Assembly (NCBI GenBank): GCA_963663005.2
Contig: CAXXHH010000003.1
Span: forward strand, 186,001-250,000
DNA: 64,000 bases
DNA from: CAINVV01 sp963663005
Lineage (GTDB): Bacteria > Bacteroidota > Bacteroidia > Bacteroidales > Prolixibacteraceae
Reading direction: 5' to 3'
This document shows, piece after piece, positions 9,578-18,767 of the stretch; the first letter of the stretch is position 1, and every line of letters starts with the position of its first letter. Both the position numbers and the translations under genes were made by a program. Under the pieces are notes generated by a model, which searched no databases, was not told the origin of the DNA, and saw nothing but the letters and a program-made list of their open reading frames with translations.

Positions 9578-10900
9578 ATGAAACGTCCAAAAACCTTTGT
9601 TCTTGATACTAACGTCATTTTGCATGACAGTGAGTGTATCTACAATTTTGAAGACAATGATGTGGTGATTCCAATTACTGTACTTGAGGAGTTGGATAAA
9701 TTCAAACGGGGCGATGATCAGATTAATTTTCAGGCACGGCAGTTTGTCCGTATCCTGGATGAAATCGTTGGCAAAACACCGATCGACAAGGGCATACAAC
9801 TGGGACAAGGAAAGGGCAAATTATATATCGAACTTGGGAAGCCATATTCTGATAACATCAAGGCATCTTTCAGGGAGGACATCCCGGATCACCGGATATT
9901 GGCTATTGCAGAGTTTCTGAGAGACAAGAATCCATCCCGTAAGGTTATCCTGGTAAGTAAGGACGTAAATCTTAGGATAAAGTCCAAATCACTGCATATT
10001 GAAGCTGAGGACTACAAAAATGACAAGATCCAAGATATTGACGTTTTGTACCAAGGTATTCGTGAAATGAAAGATTTTGACAATCAGCTGATCGCGAAAC
10101 TTTATGAGGACAATTTCCTGTTAGTAGAAGAATCCGGTATTGAAAAAAAGCCTTTCCCTAACGAATTTTTCATATTAAAGAGCCAGAATGCCAGTGTATT
10201 GGCGCATTACAATGCTTTTCGTGCTAGACTCGAACGGGTAGACAAGAAGCTGGCCTTTGGCATCCGCCCACGGAATGCGGAGCAGACATTTTCATTACAG
10301 GCACTACTCGATCCTGAAATTAAACTGGTGAGCCTGACTGGCAAAGCGGGCACCGGAAAAACGCTTTTGGCGCTGGCAGCTGCAATTGCGCAGCATGGTG
10401 TCTACGACCAGATCATGCTTGCCCGGCCGATTGTCGCTTTGAGTAACCGCGACATCGGATTCCTGCCTGGAGATGCGGAACAAAAAGTTTCGCCCTATAT
10501 GCAACCACTGTTCGATAACCTTGCGGTAATCAAAAGATGTTTCGATGCTCATACGCATGAGCACCATGTGATTGAGGACCTGCAAAAAGACGAAAGACTG
10601 GTAATTTGCCCGCTGGCTTTTATCAGAGGTCGCAGTCTCTCCAATTGTTATTTTATTATTGATGAGGCTCAAAACCTTACTCCTCACGAGGTTAAGACGA
10701 TTATCACGCGAGCCGGGGAAGGCACAAAGATGGTTTTCACCGGAGATATTCAGCAAATTGACTCTCCATACCTGGATATGCAGTCGAATGGATTGGCGTA
10801 TTTGACGGATCGGATGAAAGGCCAGGACATTTTTGCCCATATCAACCTGTTAAAAGGGGAAAGAAGTTATCTGGCTGAGCTGGCAAGCGATTTGTTGTAA
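9578..10900 (+). CDS. PIN-PhoH family protein (PhoH2-type ATPase/RNase)
   Basis: A fusion of an N-terminal PIN nuclease domain and a C-terminal PhoH ATPase domain, the PhoH2 or YlaK-like arrangement. The PIN domain starts with TFVLDTNVILHD and continues with VLEELDKFKRG, giving the acidic metal ligands. The ATPase has the P-loop GKAGTGKT (about residues 255-262 from this start) and Walker B FIIDEAQNLT. Some PhoH2 proteins are reported to unwind and cleave RNA; the physiological role here is unknown. A TTG eleven codons upstream (9548) keeps the frame open, but the ATG directly before KRPKTFV fits the family start. It heads a long plus-strand run of genes. Confidence 0.88.
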   Translation: MKRPKTFVLDTNVILHDSECIYNFEDNDVVIPITVLEELDKFKRGDDQINFQARQFVRILDEIVGKTPIDKGIQLGQGKGKLYIELGKPYSDNIKASFREDIPDHRILAIAEFLRDKNPSRKVILVSKDVNLRIKSKSLHIEAEDYKNDKIQDIDVLYQGIREMKDFDNQLIAKLYEDNFLLVEESGIEKKPFPNEFFILKSQNASVLAHYNAFRARLERVDKKLAFGIRPRNAEQTFSLQALLDPEIKLVSLTGKAGTGKTLLALAAAIAQHGVYDQIMLARPIVALSNRDIGFLPGDAEQKVSPYMQPLFDNLAVIKRCFDAHTHEHHVIEDLQKDERLVICPLAFIRGRSLSNCYFIIDEAQNLTPHEVKTIITRAGEGTKMVFTGDIQQIDSPYLDMQSNGLAYLTDRMKGQDIFAHINLLKGERSYLAELASDLL

Positions 10901-10906
10901 AATACC

Positions 10907-10914
10907 TATTTTTG
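10907..10914 (+). promoter_or_regulatory. candidate -7 box of the mtaB promoter
   Basis: TATTTTTG matches the Bacteroidota TAnnTTTG element and ends 18 bp before the mtaB ATG, giving a leader of about a dozen bases. No TTTG lies at the right -33 distance. Confidence 0.4.
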
Positions 10915-10932
10915 CCTTTCTGAATCAGAAGG

Positions 10933-12234
10933 ATGAATTTTAAGGATAAAAAAGTCGCATTTGGGACGCTGGGTTGTAAACTCAATTTTTCGGAGACCTC
11001 AACAATAGCCCGTTCATTTCAGGAGCAAGGATTTACAAAGGTTGATTTCAAGGATCATGCGGATATTTATGTGATCAATACCTGCTCTGTCACCGATTCG
11101 GCCGACAAAAAAAGTCGCGCGATGATTCGTCAGGCAACGCGACAAAATCCGGCTGCATTTGTGGTGGTAATTGGTTGTTATGCTCAATTGAAACCGGAAG
11201 AAGCCGCTACTATTGAAGGCGTTGATCTGATTTTGGGAGCGAACGACAAGTTCAACATCACCAAATATCTCGAAAATCTGGATAAACATGCGCTTAGCGA
11301 AATGCACGGGTGCACCTTCAACGAGATCAATGATTTTCAGCCCGCCTCCTCGTTTGGGGATCGTACGAGAAGTTTTCTGAAAGTGCAGGATGGTTGTAAT
11401 TACTTCTGTACCTACTGCACTATACCGCTTGCCAGAGGTAAAAGCAGAAATCCGTCGATAGCCAGTATTGTTCTTGAAGCAAAAAATCTTGCTGCCCAAG
11501 GAATTAAGGAGATAAATCTAACCGGAGTCAACATTGGTGATTTCGGCAAAAGCACCAATGAAACATTCATAGAACTGCTCATAGCTCTTGACCAGACCGA
11601 AGAAATTGATCGTATCAGAATGGGATCAGTCGAACCGAATCTGGTGACCAATGAAATTATCGACTTTGTAAAAAATTCGACCCGAGTCGCGCCACATTTT
11701 CATATCCCCTTGCAAGCAGGTACTGATGAAGTACTGGAACTAATGAAAAGGAGATACCGCACAGAATTATTCAGACAAAGAGTGGAGGCAATAAGGGAAA
11801 AACTGCCCTATGCATTTATCGGTGTTGATGTTATTGCTGGCATGAATGGGGAGACGGAAGAACTATTCGAAAGAGCTTATCACTTCATCGAAGAATTGGA
11901 CGTTTCGCAACTTCACGCTTTTCCTTACTCCGAGCGAGCCAATACAAAGGCCCTGGTAATAAATGGGACGGTTCCCATTGCTGAACGCAAATTAAGAACA
12001 CAAAGACTTATCAAGCTGTCTGAAAAAAAGCTCAGGCAGTTTTATGAAAAGAATATCGGATTGACCGCCTCTGTCCTGTTTGAGAATCAGCCAACAAAAA
12101 AATACACAACCGGCTGGACAGAGAATTATATAAAAGTTGAAGTGCCCTATCAGGAGGATCTGCTAAACCAAAAGAGATTGGTCAGATTAGAGAGTATAAA
12201 TGGCAACGGGCACATGACCGGGAAAATATTGTGA
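10933..12234 (+). CDS. mtaB: tRNA t6A37 methylthiotransferase MtaB
   Basis: A radical-SAM methylthiotransferase that converts N6-threonylcarbamoyladenosine-37 of ANN-decoding tRNAs to its 2-methylthio form. The N-terminal UPF0004 domain supplies three cysteines (Cys15 in TLGCK, Cys51 in NTCSV, Cys82 in GCYAQ) for one Fe-S cluster. The radical SAM motif C-x3-C-x2-C is DGCNYFCTYC (Cys155, Cys159, Cys162), followed by LARGKSRN. A C-terminal TRAM-like segment is present. Length and motifs separate it from MiaB and RimO, as the GTLGCKLN start is typical of MtaB. It precedes suhB, which has its own promoter. Confidence 0.92.
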   Translation: MNFKDKKVAFGTLGCKLNFSETSTIARSFQEQGFTKVDFKDHADIYVINTCSVTDSADKKSRAMIRQATRQNPAAFVVVIGCYAQLKPEEAATIEGVDLILGANDKFNITKYLENLDKHALSEMHGCTFNEINDFQPASSFGDRTRSFLKVQDGCNYFCTYCTIPLARGKSRNPSIASIVLEAKNLAAQGIKEINLTGVNIGDFGKSTNETFIELLIALDQTEEIDRIRMGSVEPNLVTNEIIDFVKNSTRVAPHFHIPLQAGTDEVLELMKRRYRTELFRQRVEAIREKLPYAFIGVDVIAGMNGETEELFERAYHFIEELDVSQLHAFPYSERANTKALVINGTVPIAERKLRTQRLIKLSEKKLRQFYEKNIGLTASVLFENQPTKKYTTGWTENYIKVEVPYQEDLLNQKRLVRLESINGNGHMTGKIL

Positions 12235-12242
12235 ATATTAGA

Positions 12243-12274
12243 ATTGTTCCCCGGATTGATAATCATTACTTTTG
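12243..12274 (+). promoter_or_regulatory. candidate Bacteroidota promoter of the suhB-like gene
   Basis: ATTG at 12243-12246, a 20-bp spacer and TACTTTTG at 12267-12274 fit the -33/-7 architecture. The -7 box ends 11 bp before the ATG at 12286, so the leader would be only a few bases. This supports the ATG at 12286 over a TTG at 12244, which lies inside the -33 box. Confidence 0.55.
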
Positions 12275-12285
12275 CAGAAAAAATT

Positions 12286-13080
12286 ATGAATTTGGAAAAT
12301 ATTTGTCAGGAAGTTATCTCAATAGCCAAAACTGCGGGGGCATTCATTGCAGAGGAAAGGAAGAATTTTGACATTAATCGCGTTGAAATAAAAGGAAAGG
12401 CCAATTTTGTCTCGTATGTAGACAAGAAAGCAGAGGAGATAATTGTCGATGCTCTGAGAAAGCTATTGCCCGAATCAGGATTTATAACCGAAGAAGGAAC
12501 AGCATTCGATTCGGGAGAGAAATATCGCTGGGTGATTGACCCGCTTGACGGAACCACAAATTTCATACACGGAATGCCGCCTTATGCCGTAAGCATCGGA
12601 CTGATGGAAGGTGACGAAATTGTGCTTGGCGTGGTATATGAAATCAGTCGAAGTGAGTGTTTTTATGCCTGGAAAGGAAGCAAAGCCATGCTGAATGGAA
12701 AAGAAATTCATGTTTCCCAGGCATCAACGACCGGCGAGGCGCTTATTTCCACCGGATTTCCATACGGAGTTGTGAAAAACATGGACGAATTTATTGAAGC
12801 CATGAAATATTTTATGGCTAATTCCCATGGAGTTAGACGATTGGGTTCTGCCGCAACAGATCTCTCTTACGTCGCTTGCGGAAGGTTTGAAGCATTCTGG
12901 GAAAGAGGACTCAGTCCGTGGGATGTCGCTGCCGGCTCCATAATTCTGAAACAAGCCGGAGGCAAGGTGGGAGATTTTCGTGGTGGCGATAAATTTCTTT
13001 TCAGCGGTGAAATTGTTGCCAGCAATGGCAATTTTTTCGAGGAATTTCAATCCACGATAGAAAAATTTTATTGCAAGTAG
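12286..13080 (+). CDS. suhB: inositol monophosphatase family protein (SuhB-like)
   Basis: A 264-residue Mg-dependent phosphatase of the inositol monophosphatase family, hydrolysing inositol-1-phosphate or a related sugar phosphate. Motif 1, IDPLDGTTNFIHG (near residues 84-96), holds the metal-binding Asp residues. Upstream FITEEG provides the first metal-binding Glu, and SPWDVAAGSIILKQAGG forms motif 2. The length is standard for the family. The ATG at 12286 is chosen because a promoter sits just upstream. It ends 2 bp before the LpxL-like gene, so the two are probably co-transcribed. Confidence 0.88.
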   Translation: MNLENICQEVISIAKTAGAFIAEERKNFDINRVEIKGKANFVSYVDKKAEEIIVDALRKLLPESGFITEEGTAFDSGEKYRWVIDPLDGTTNFIHGMPPYAVSIGLMEGDEIVLGVVYEISRSECFYAWKGSKAMLNGKEIHVSQASTTGEALISTGFPYGVVKNMDEFIEAMKYFMANSHGVRRLGSAATDLSYVACGRFEAFWERGLSPWDVAAGSIILKQAGGKVGDFRGGDKFLFSGEIVASNGNFFEEFQSTIEKFYCK

Positions 13081-13082
13081 CA

Positions 13083-13967
13083 ATGGATTCAAAACCTAAA
13101 ATGGGGTATTATCTTTTAAGAGCATTGACCTGGATAATTCAACTTTTCCCGCTGCGTCTCCATTATATTCTGTCTGATCTCATTTTCCTATTTGTCTACT
13201 TTGTAGTAAGATACCGAAGAAAAGTCGTCTTTGTTAACCTTTCCAATTCATTTCCGGAAAAATCAAAAAAGGAAATTAACCAAATTTCCAAGAAATTTTA
13301 CAGTCATTTCTGTGACAGTTTCATCGAAACGCTTTACTTCGACCGGATCTCGGAGTCGGAGATCAAAAAAAGGCTCACTCTTCTCAATCCGGGAATGGTG
13401 GAAAAATTTCTTAATGAAGGCAGACCCGTTATTTTGGCTCTCGGGCATTATAACAACTGGGAATGGAACTGCAGCTGGCCATTGAGCTCCAATTACCACG
13501 GATACGTGATCTATAAAAAACTGACAAACAAGAGCTTTGATCGCTTTTATTACAACATGCGATCACGCTTCGGAATAACGCCCCTGGAAAGAGCAGACAC
13601 TTACCGACAGTTAATTGCTGATAAAAATAACAACAAGGCTTCTGCTTCCGCATTTTTGATGGATCAGACTCCCCGTAAACATGAGATTCAATATTGGACT
13701 ACGTTTTTGAATCAAGATACTCCAGTGCTCACAGGCACTGAGAAAATGGCAAAAAAACTCGATGCAGCCGTTATTTTCTGCCACATCAGGAAGTTAAAAA
13801 GAGGATACAACAGGCTTGAATTTACGCTGATTGCCGAACATGCCAAAGACACCGCGCCATTTGAAATTACAGAGAAAGCAACACGACTGATAGAAGAGAT
13901 GATCATCCAAAGACCGGAGCTTTGGCTCTGGTCTCACAAGCGTTGGAAACATCACAGGGTAGTATAA
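13083..13967 (+). CDS. LpxL/HtrB-like lysophospholipid or lipid A acyltransferase
   Basis: A 295-residue acyltransferase of the bacterial lipid A biosynthesis (LpxL/LpxM) family, which adds secondary acyl chains to lipid A or acylates related lipids. The N-terminus has a hydrophobic segment (LFPLRLHYILSDLIFLFVYF) typical of the family's membrane anchor. The catalytic region is LALGHYNNWEWNC, matching the H-x4-E/D active-site pattern. MDQTPRK and WLWSHKRWKHH near the end match the family's conserved blocks. The ATG at 13083, 2 bp after the suhB stop, is preferred over an overlapping upstream TTG. Its precise acceptor is not known. Confidence 0.8.
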   Translation: MDSKPKMGYYLLRALTWIIQLFPLRLHYILSDLIFLFVYFVVRYRRKVVFVNLSNSFPEKSKKEINQISKKFYSHFCDSFIETLYFDRISESEIKKRLTLLNPGMVEKFLNEGRPVILALGHYNNWEWNCSWPLSSNYHGYVIYKKLTNKSFDRFYYNMRSRFGITPLERADTYRQLIADKNNNKASASAFLMDQTPRKHEIQYWTTFLNQDTPVLTGTEKMAKKLDAAVIFCHIRKLKRGYNRLEFTLIAEHAKDTAPFEITEKATRLIEEMIIQRPELWLWSHKRWKHHRVV

Positions 13968-14097
13968 TCGGACTGCCTTGGGCGACGGAGTTCATAAACA
14001 GAGCAAGGCGAGTAGATTAGTTTTCGATATTGAATATTTACTCAAAGCTAAAAACTGAAGATCGGTAGCCTTGGATTTTAAGGCAATTATTGAAATA

Positions 14098-15123
14098 ATG
14101 AGTGATAGCAAAAAAATTTCCATTGTAATTCTTAATTGGAACGGCAGCAGTTTCCTGAAAAGGTTTCTTCCTTCGGTTTTGGCCAATACCAAAGGCAATG
14201 TGGAGATTGTGGTTGCTGACAATGGGTCTACCGATGATAGCAAGACTGTTGTAGAAACACTTTTCCCGGGTGTTGTGTATCTCCAGCTAGATAAGAACTA
14301 CGGCTTTGCCGAAGGATATAACCGGGCCCTGCTTTCCTTGAATTCGGATTATTATTTACTGCTAAATTCAGATGTCGAGGTGACACCCGGATGGTTGGAG
14401 CCAATGGTGGAACTAATGGAATCTGACCTCGCAGTAGGGATATGCCAGCCCAAAATTCTTAGTTTGGATCGTCCTGATGAATTCGAATATGCGGGAGCGG
14501 CGGGTGGATTTATCGATCGTTTTGGGTACCCCTTTTGCCGCGGACGCATTCTGGAGGAAGTTGAAAAGGATGTAAAACAATATAATCAATCGATCCCTGT
14601 TACATGGGCATCCGGTGCCTGCATGCTTGTACGCTCACACGCCTGGAAAGCGTGCAATGGATTTGATTCGGATTTTTGGGCTCATATGGAAGAAATTGAT
14701 TTGTGCTGGCGCATTCAACACATTGGATTTAAGGTATATGTATGCACCGATTCGGTTGTTTATCACTTGGGAGGAGGCACACTGAATTATAACAGTCCCA
14801 TGAAAATTTATTTGAATTTTCGCAACAACCTTTATCTCTTATTCAAGAACCTGCCGGGAAGTATGTTGGTAACAAAACTGCCTGCCAGGATGGTGCTGGA
14901 TGGATTGGCTGCTCTCGTATTTCTCTTAAAAGGAGAATTTGGTTCATTCGGAAAGGTTTTCCTGGCGCATCTGAGATTTTACCAACATTTGCCTCAACTC
15001 ATCAAAAAGCGACGTTCAATAGCATCTTCAGGTGCTGACAAAAGAATAAATGTCACCTCAAATAGAAGTATCCTCTGGAATTATTTCATTTTGAAACGAA
15101 GAAAATTCTCTGAAATCATTTAA
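14098..15123 (+). CDS. family 2 glycosyltransferase
   Basis: A 341-residue GT-A glycosyltransferase that moves a sugar from a nucleotide-sugar donor, probably in cell-surface polysaccharide or lipid glycosylation. ISIVILNWNGS begins the nucleotide-binding fold, VVADNGSTDDS follows, and LLNSDVEVTPGWL holds the D-x-D-type metal site. MEEIDLCWRIQHIG is the ED-Y/W motif typical of rhamnosyltransferase-like GT2 proteins. A hydrophobic stretch near residues 270-290 suggests membrane association. The ATG at 14098 is preferred to an upstream TTG because SKKISIVILN is where the fold starts. It continues the suhB-LpxL-like gene run. Confidence 0.87.
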   Translation: MSDSKKISIVILNWNGSSFLKRFLPSVLANTKGNVEIVVADNGSTDDSKTVVETLFPGVVYLQLDKNYGFAEGYNRALLSLNSDYYLLLNSDVEVTPGWLEPMVELMESDLAVGICQPKILSLDRPDEFEYAGAAGGFIDRFGYPFCRGRILEEVEKDVKQYNQSIPVTWASGACMLVRSHAWKACNGFDSDFWAHMEEIDLCWRIQHIGFKVYVCTDSVVYHLGGGTLNYNSPMKIYLNFRNNLYLLFKNLPGSMLVTKLPARMVLDGLAALVFLLKGEFGSFGKVFLAHLRFYQHLPQLIKKRRSIASSGADKRINVTSNRSILWNYFILKRRKFSEII

Positions 15124-15147
15124 ACATCTATCATATATCTTCCGTCT

Positions 15148-15690
15148 ATGCGCATTTTAAGAGAGAATTGCACCGGACTGGTTATCGACATCCAGGAAAA
15201 ATTATTTCCGGTAATCGCAGAAAAAGAAGCCCTTCTTGTTAATGCCAAAAGGCTAATTGAAGGTCTTCAAATACTGGGAATCCAAACAATATTTACCCAA
15301 CAGTATTCGAAGGGATTGGGAAATACCCTGAGTGAAATAACGTCAGCTATAAATCCATTCAGCTTTATTGAAAAAAACACCTTCAGTTGCCTGGATGAGC
15401 CCGTTTATTCATCATTTCTTAAAAGCTCCAATAAATCAATTGTCCTGATTTGCGGCATCGAATCGCATGTTTGTGTCTTGCAGACAGCCATCGATCTCCA
15501 GGAAAATGGATTTATCCCAGTGATAATTGAAGACTGCATCAGTTCAAGAAAACTTTCCGAAAAGGAAACGGCATTGAAACGATTTGACATGGAAGGAATT
15601 CGCATTTCGACCGTTGAATCTATCCTTTTTGAGTTGACTCGTTCGGCAGGCGCTAATGAATTTAAGTCCATCTCTAAGTTAGTCAAATAG
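15148..15690 (+). CDS. isochorismatase-family cysteine hydrolase
   Basis: A 180-residue protein of the isochorismatase/nicotinamidase superfamily. The catalytic triad is visible as LVIDIQEKL (Asp), a central Lys in the FIEKNTFSC stretch, and the nucleophile Cys in GIESHVCVLQTAIDL. Several Bacteroidota proteins of this size are annotated only as hydrolases, so the substrate (amide or vinyl ether) cannot be assigned. It lies 24 bp after the glycosyltransferase and before lysC, which has its own -7 box. Confidence 0.82.
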   Translation: MRILRENCTGLVIDIQEKLFPVIAEKEALLVNAKRLIEGLQILGIQTIFTQQYSKGLGNTLSEITSAINPFSFIEKNTFSCLDEPVYSSFLKSSNKSIVLICGIESHVCVLQTAIDLQENGFIPVIIEDCISSRKLSEKETALKRFDMEGIRISTVESILFELTRSAGANEFKSISKLVK

Positions 15691-15775
15691 TTAGTTTAAT
15701 TTTGATTGCTTACGGATTGTAAGTTCATTTTTTTGCTAAAAATCTTTAAATAAGAACAATACCCTATTATATTCT

Positions 15776-15783
15776 TATTTTTG
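15776..15783 (+). promoter_or_regulatory. candidate -7 box of the lysC promoter
   Basis: TATTTTTG matches TAnnTTTG and lies 35 bp before the lysC ATG, within an A/T-rich gap of 128 bp. A convincing TTTG at -33 is not seen. Confidence 0.4.
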
Positions 15784-15818
15784 TACCTGAATTACGATAT
15801 TTAGTTAAAGTATTTATC

Positions 15819-17138
15819 ATGGAAGTATTTAAGTTTGGCGGAACCTCTGTAGGTTCAATTGAGAATATGAGATCGGTGATGAAATTAATTACCGATGGAC
15901 ATCAAAAGTTAGTGGTACTTTCTGCCATGTCCGGGACAACCAATAACCTGGTTGAAATATCCGATTATCTCACCAAAAAGAACAAAGAATCGGCGCTTGC
16001 ATTAATCAGCACGCTGGAAAAAAAATATTACAACGTTGTTTTTGAACTATATAAGAGCAATACCTCCAAGGATTTAGGGAAAAAAGTACTGGAAGAGCAT
16101 TTTGATTTCATCAAATCTTTCACCACCGGAACCTTTTCGGAGGTAGGTGAACGAGCCATATTAGCGCAAGGCGAACTGATCTCCACGGCTTTGTTTACGC
16201 TGCTAATGCAGGAAGAAGGGTATAATGCAATCTTGCTACCGGCTCTGGAATTCATGCGGATTGATTCGGACAAAATGCCTGACAGCCGATTCATCAAGCA
16301 AAAACTGAATGAAATAATCGCATCAAAGCCACGTGCCGATTACTATATTACCCAAGGTTTTATCTGCAGAAATGAGCTTGGCGAAATCGACAATCTGCAA
16401 CGTGGTGGTTCCGACTACACGGCAACGTTGATAGGTGCAGCCATTAATAGTAGTGAAGTCCAAATCTGGACTGATATTGACGGATTTCACAACAACGACC
16501 CGCGTTTTGTAGAGAATACGAAACGTGTAGATGTTCTGTCTTTCAACGAGGCTGCTGAGTTAGCCTATTTTGGTGCGAAGATTCTCCATCCACAAACAGT
16601 ATTACCGGCAAAGAATGCCAATATACCGGTTCGTCTGAAAAATACGATGAATCCGCCTGATCCGGGCACCCTGATAACCGCAGAGAGCAAAGGAGCAGGT
16701 ATCAAAGCTGTTGCGGCAAAAGATGGTATCACCGCGATCAAGATCAGATCCGGAAGGATGTTGAATGCCTATGGATTCATGAAAAACATCTTTGAGATTT
16801 TCGAATTTTTCAAAACGTCCATCGATATGGTGACAACTTCAGAAGTTGCTGTATCCGTTACGATTGACAATCCCAAACATTTGGATGAAATCGTAAATGA
16901 ATTGAAGGAATATGGGGATGTCGAAGTTGATAAGAATCAAACGATTGTATGCATTGTCGGTAATATGATAGCCGAAGAGAAGGGATTCGCATCCAAGGTG
17001 TTCATAGCGCTGGAAAAGATACCGATTCGGATGATTTCATATGGAGGCAGTCGTCATAACATATCAGTTCTGGTAAATACGAACGACAAAAAAGAGACTC
17101 TGGTGGCTTTAAGTGAGAAGCTTTTAAACATCGATTGA
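15819..17138 (+). CDS. lysC: aspartate kinase (monofunctional)
   Basis: Phosphorylates L-aspartate in the first step of lysine, threonine and methionine synthesis. The N-terminal kinase signature is VFKFGGTSVGS (residues 3-13), with the catalytic core LQRGGSDYTATLIGAA and WTDIDGFHNNDPR. Two ACT-like regulatory segments follow (AIKIRSGRMLN and QTIVCIVGNM), which suggests end-product feedback. At 439 residues it is monofunctional, with no homoserine dehydrogenase domain. The next gene starts one base after its stop, so the small DUF5808 protein is probably translated from the same mRNA. Confidence 0.93.
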   Translation: MEVFKFGGTSVGSIENMRSVMKLITDGHQKLVVLSAMSGTTNNLVEISDYLTKKNKESALALISTLEKKYYNVVFELYKSNTSKDLGKKVLEEHFDFIKSFTTGTFSEVGERAILAQGELISTALFTLLMQEEGYNAILLPALEFMRIDSDKMPDSRFIKQKLNEIIASKPRADYYITQGFICRNELGEIDNLQRGGSDYTATLIGAAINSSEVQIWTDIDGFHNNDPRFVENTKRVDVLSFNEAAELAYFGAKILHPQTVLPAKNANIPVRLKNTMNPPDPGTLITAESKGAGIKAVAAKDGITAIKIRSGRMLNAYGFMKNIFEIFEFFKTSIDMVTTSEVAVSVTIDNPKHLDEIVNELKEYGDVEVDKNQTIVCIVGNMIAEEKGFASKVFIALEKIPIRMISYGGSRHNISVLVNTNDKKETLVALSEKLLNID

Positions 17139-17139
17139 A

Positions 17140-17337
17140 ATGCAAAATTTCGACGACCCGACAAGTGATTCCAAGTATTACAAGTGGGGATTCTTTTACA
17201 GTAACAAGTCTGACAAGCGGATAGTTGTACCTAAACGGTATGGGTTTGGGTACTCATTGAATTTTGCACAACCCTATGTAACTATTACCTTAATCCTGAT
17301 CTTGCTTATTTTATTCTTAACGGCATACTACCATTAA
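17140..17337 (+). CDS. small DUF5808-like membrane protein
   Basis: A 65-residue protein with a polar N-terminus and one C-terminal transmembrane segment (residues about 45-63, PYVTITLILILLILF). The middle, KWGFFYSNKSDKRIVVPKR then GFGYSLNFAQP, resembles the DUF5808 pattern (W-G-x-F-Y-x-N...VPKR-x-G-x-G-x-x-x-N-F). Function is unknown. Its start directly follows the lysC stop, and its stop overlaps the 3' end of the convergent acyltransferase by 4 bp. The context gives no firm link to lysine biosynthesis. Confidence 0.65.
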   Translation: MQNFDDPTSDSKYYKWGFFYSNKSDKRIVVPKRYGFGYSLNFAQPYVTITLILILLILFLTAYYH

Positions 17338-18509
17338 ATAACGAGATTCGTATTCTCGCCCAGGACAAATTTCTCGTAATTATACACCGGAGTGGCGTAC
17401 ATTTTCAGCCACAGAACCATTGAGTCTTCGATATCTTCGTTCACTAACTGTAGTCTCTTGTGCGTGAGTTCGATAAAGGACAATTTCTCAGATTCTGTAT
17501 AACAGGACGAATATTTTGATGTCTTAAAGTACAAATCGTAAGCGATGTAATTGTTGGGAAAAAGCTTGTAGTTTTTATAAATCTCCATGTCGATATGCTC
17601 CGCAAGAAGTCTCATGCGGTCATTCATGCCAGTCTCCTCAGAAATTTTCTGCAAAACCTCGTCATCAATCTGTTTGGCAAACTGGATATGAATCCTCCCC
17701 TTTTGATTGCGCAATCCGCTAACCATACTCAGCAAATCATCCTTTTCAGTCTTCTGAAAATTTGGATCAGCCTGCCTCTTTTTGAGCTCGGCAACTTTTT
17801 CATTACCGCATGGTTCAATTTCATAGGATATTGCCATGGGTACAATCTTCAGTTCCTTAAATCCGCCAAAAAAATCTTTTGCGTTAGACATATTCAGCAT
17901 CTTCAGAAGAGCGGGCTGGGTAATATCATTACCATCTTTTGCACGGCCTTCGCGCTGAGCTATCCAAATTGAATCCGTGCCTTGTGTTATCATTCGGCGG
18001 ATATAGTGCGAAAGCAATTTGGAGGAAGTCAGCATTTGTTTCACAGGGATGTTTCTCTTAACAATGAACGACCGGTTAATACGGACCAGATCATTGATCC
18101 AGGGATATACCAGCAAGTTGCTGCCTATGGCGATTTCAGTCGGACTGAAACCGCTTGCATGCATTTCAACATTAAGCAATGCTGAATCCAAAATTATATC
18201 CCGGTGATTGGAAATATATAAATAACGCTGATTCTTATCCAGGTTCTCAAGGCCTTGCATCGTTAAACCAGTGGAGCTTGACTCGAGAATACGCCTAATC
18301 AAGGGAACGATAATCTGTTCCTGAAAAACCTCGATCGTTTTTATTGACCGCATCACAGCTTTCATTTGCTGTAAAACCTCCGGATCTTTGTAAAGATTAA
18401 TTAATATCGCCTTATCAAATAACGGATCGTCAAGTAATCTGGCCATAACGGCTGAAAATTCTTCATTCCGATAGGGTCGTATATCGTCAAAATTGTGCAC
18501 TGAATGCAT
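17334..18509 (-). CDS. acyltransferase of the glycerol-phosphate (LPLAT) superfamily
   Basis: A 391-residue protein with the LPLAT motif ISNHRDIILDSALLN (H-x4-D) followed by WIAQREGRAKDG, the second conserved block (usually FPEGTRS-like). It probably acylates glycerol-phosphate or lysophospholipid in membrane lipid synthesis. No clear transmembrane segments are seen, so it may be peripheral. It differs from the other acyltransferase at 3968-5299 in lacking the C-terminal membrane domain. A minus-strand -7 box (CAAAGTTA on plus) is at 18553-18560. Confidence 0.75.
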   Translation of the reverse strand: MHSVHNFDDIRPYRNEEFSAVMARLLDDPLFDKAILINLYKDPEVLQQMKAVMRSIKTIEVFQEQIIVPLIRRILESSSTGLTMQGLENLDKNQRYLYISNHRDIILDSALLNVEMHASGFSPTEIAIGSNLLVYPWINDLVRINRSFIVKRNIPVKQMLTSSKLLSHYIRRMITQGTDSIWIAQREGRAKDGNDITQPALLKMLNMSNAKDFFGGFKELKIVPMAISYEIEPCGNEKVAELKKRQADPNFQKTEKDDLLSMVSGLRNQKGRIHIQFAKQIDDEVLQKISEETGMNDRMRLLAEHIDMEIYKNYKLFPNNYIAYDLYFKTSKYSSCYTESEKLSFIELTHKRLQLVNEDIEDSMVLWLKMYATPVYNYEKFVLGENTNLVI

Positions 18510-18767
18510 TTTTTCTCATTTAGTTTTTCGATTACCCGTTTTCAGGGAACCGCAAAGTTACTAAATATCGCTTTATTGACCTTTCATTTAGTAAATTTTA
18601 ACCTTTAAAAAGGGAATAATTTGATTCAAAGACTACCCGGAAGCCAAGTGTGCTGAAGCTACCAGCCGCGGGAACCAGTGTCATTCCGAGCGATAACTAA
18701 CTTATTCTAAGCACTATATTCCACAACCTGCCATTGTCGAAATTTCATCGACGAAGAAGACTGATTA

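Noticed and set aside
10304..10840. 178-codon minus-strand frame opposite the PhoH gene
   Set aside because: It is a shadow of the ATPase domain coding strand.
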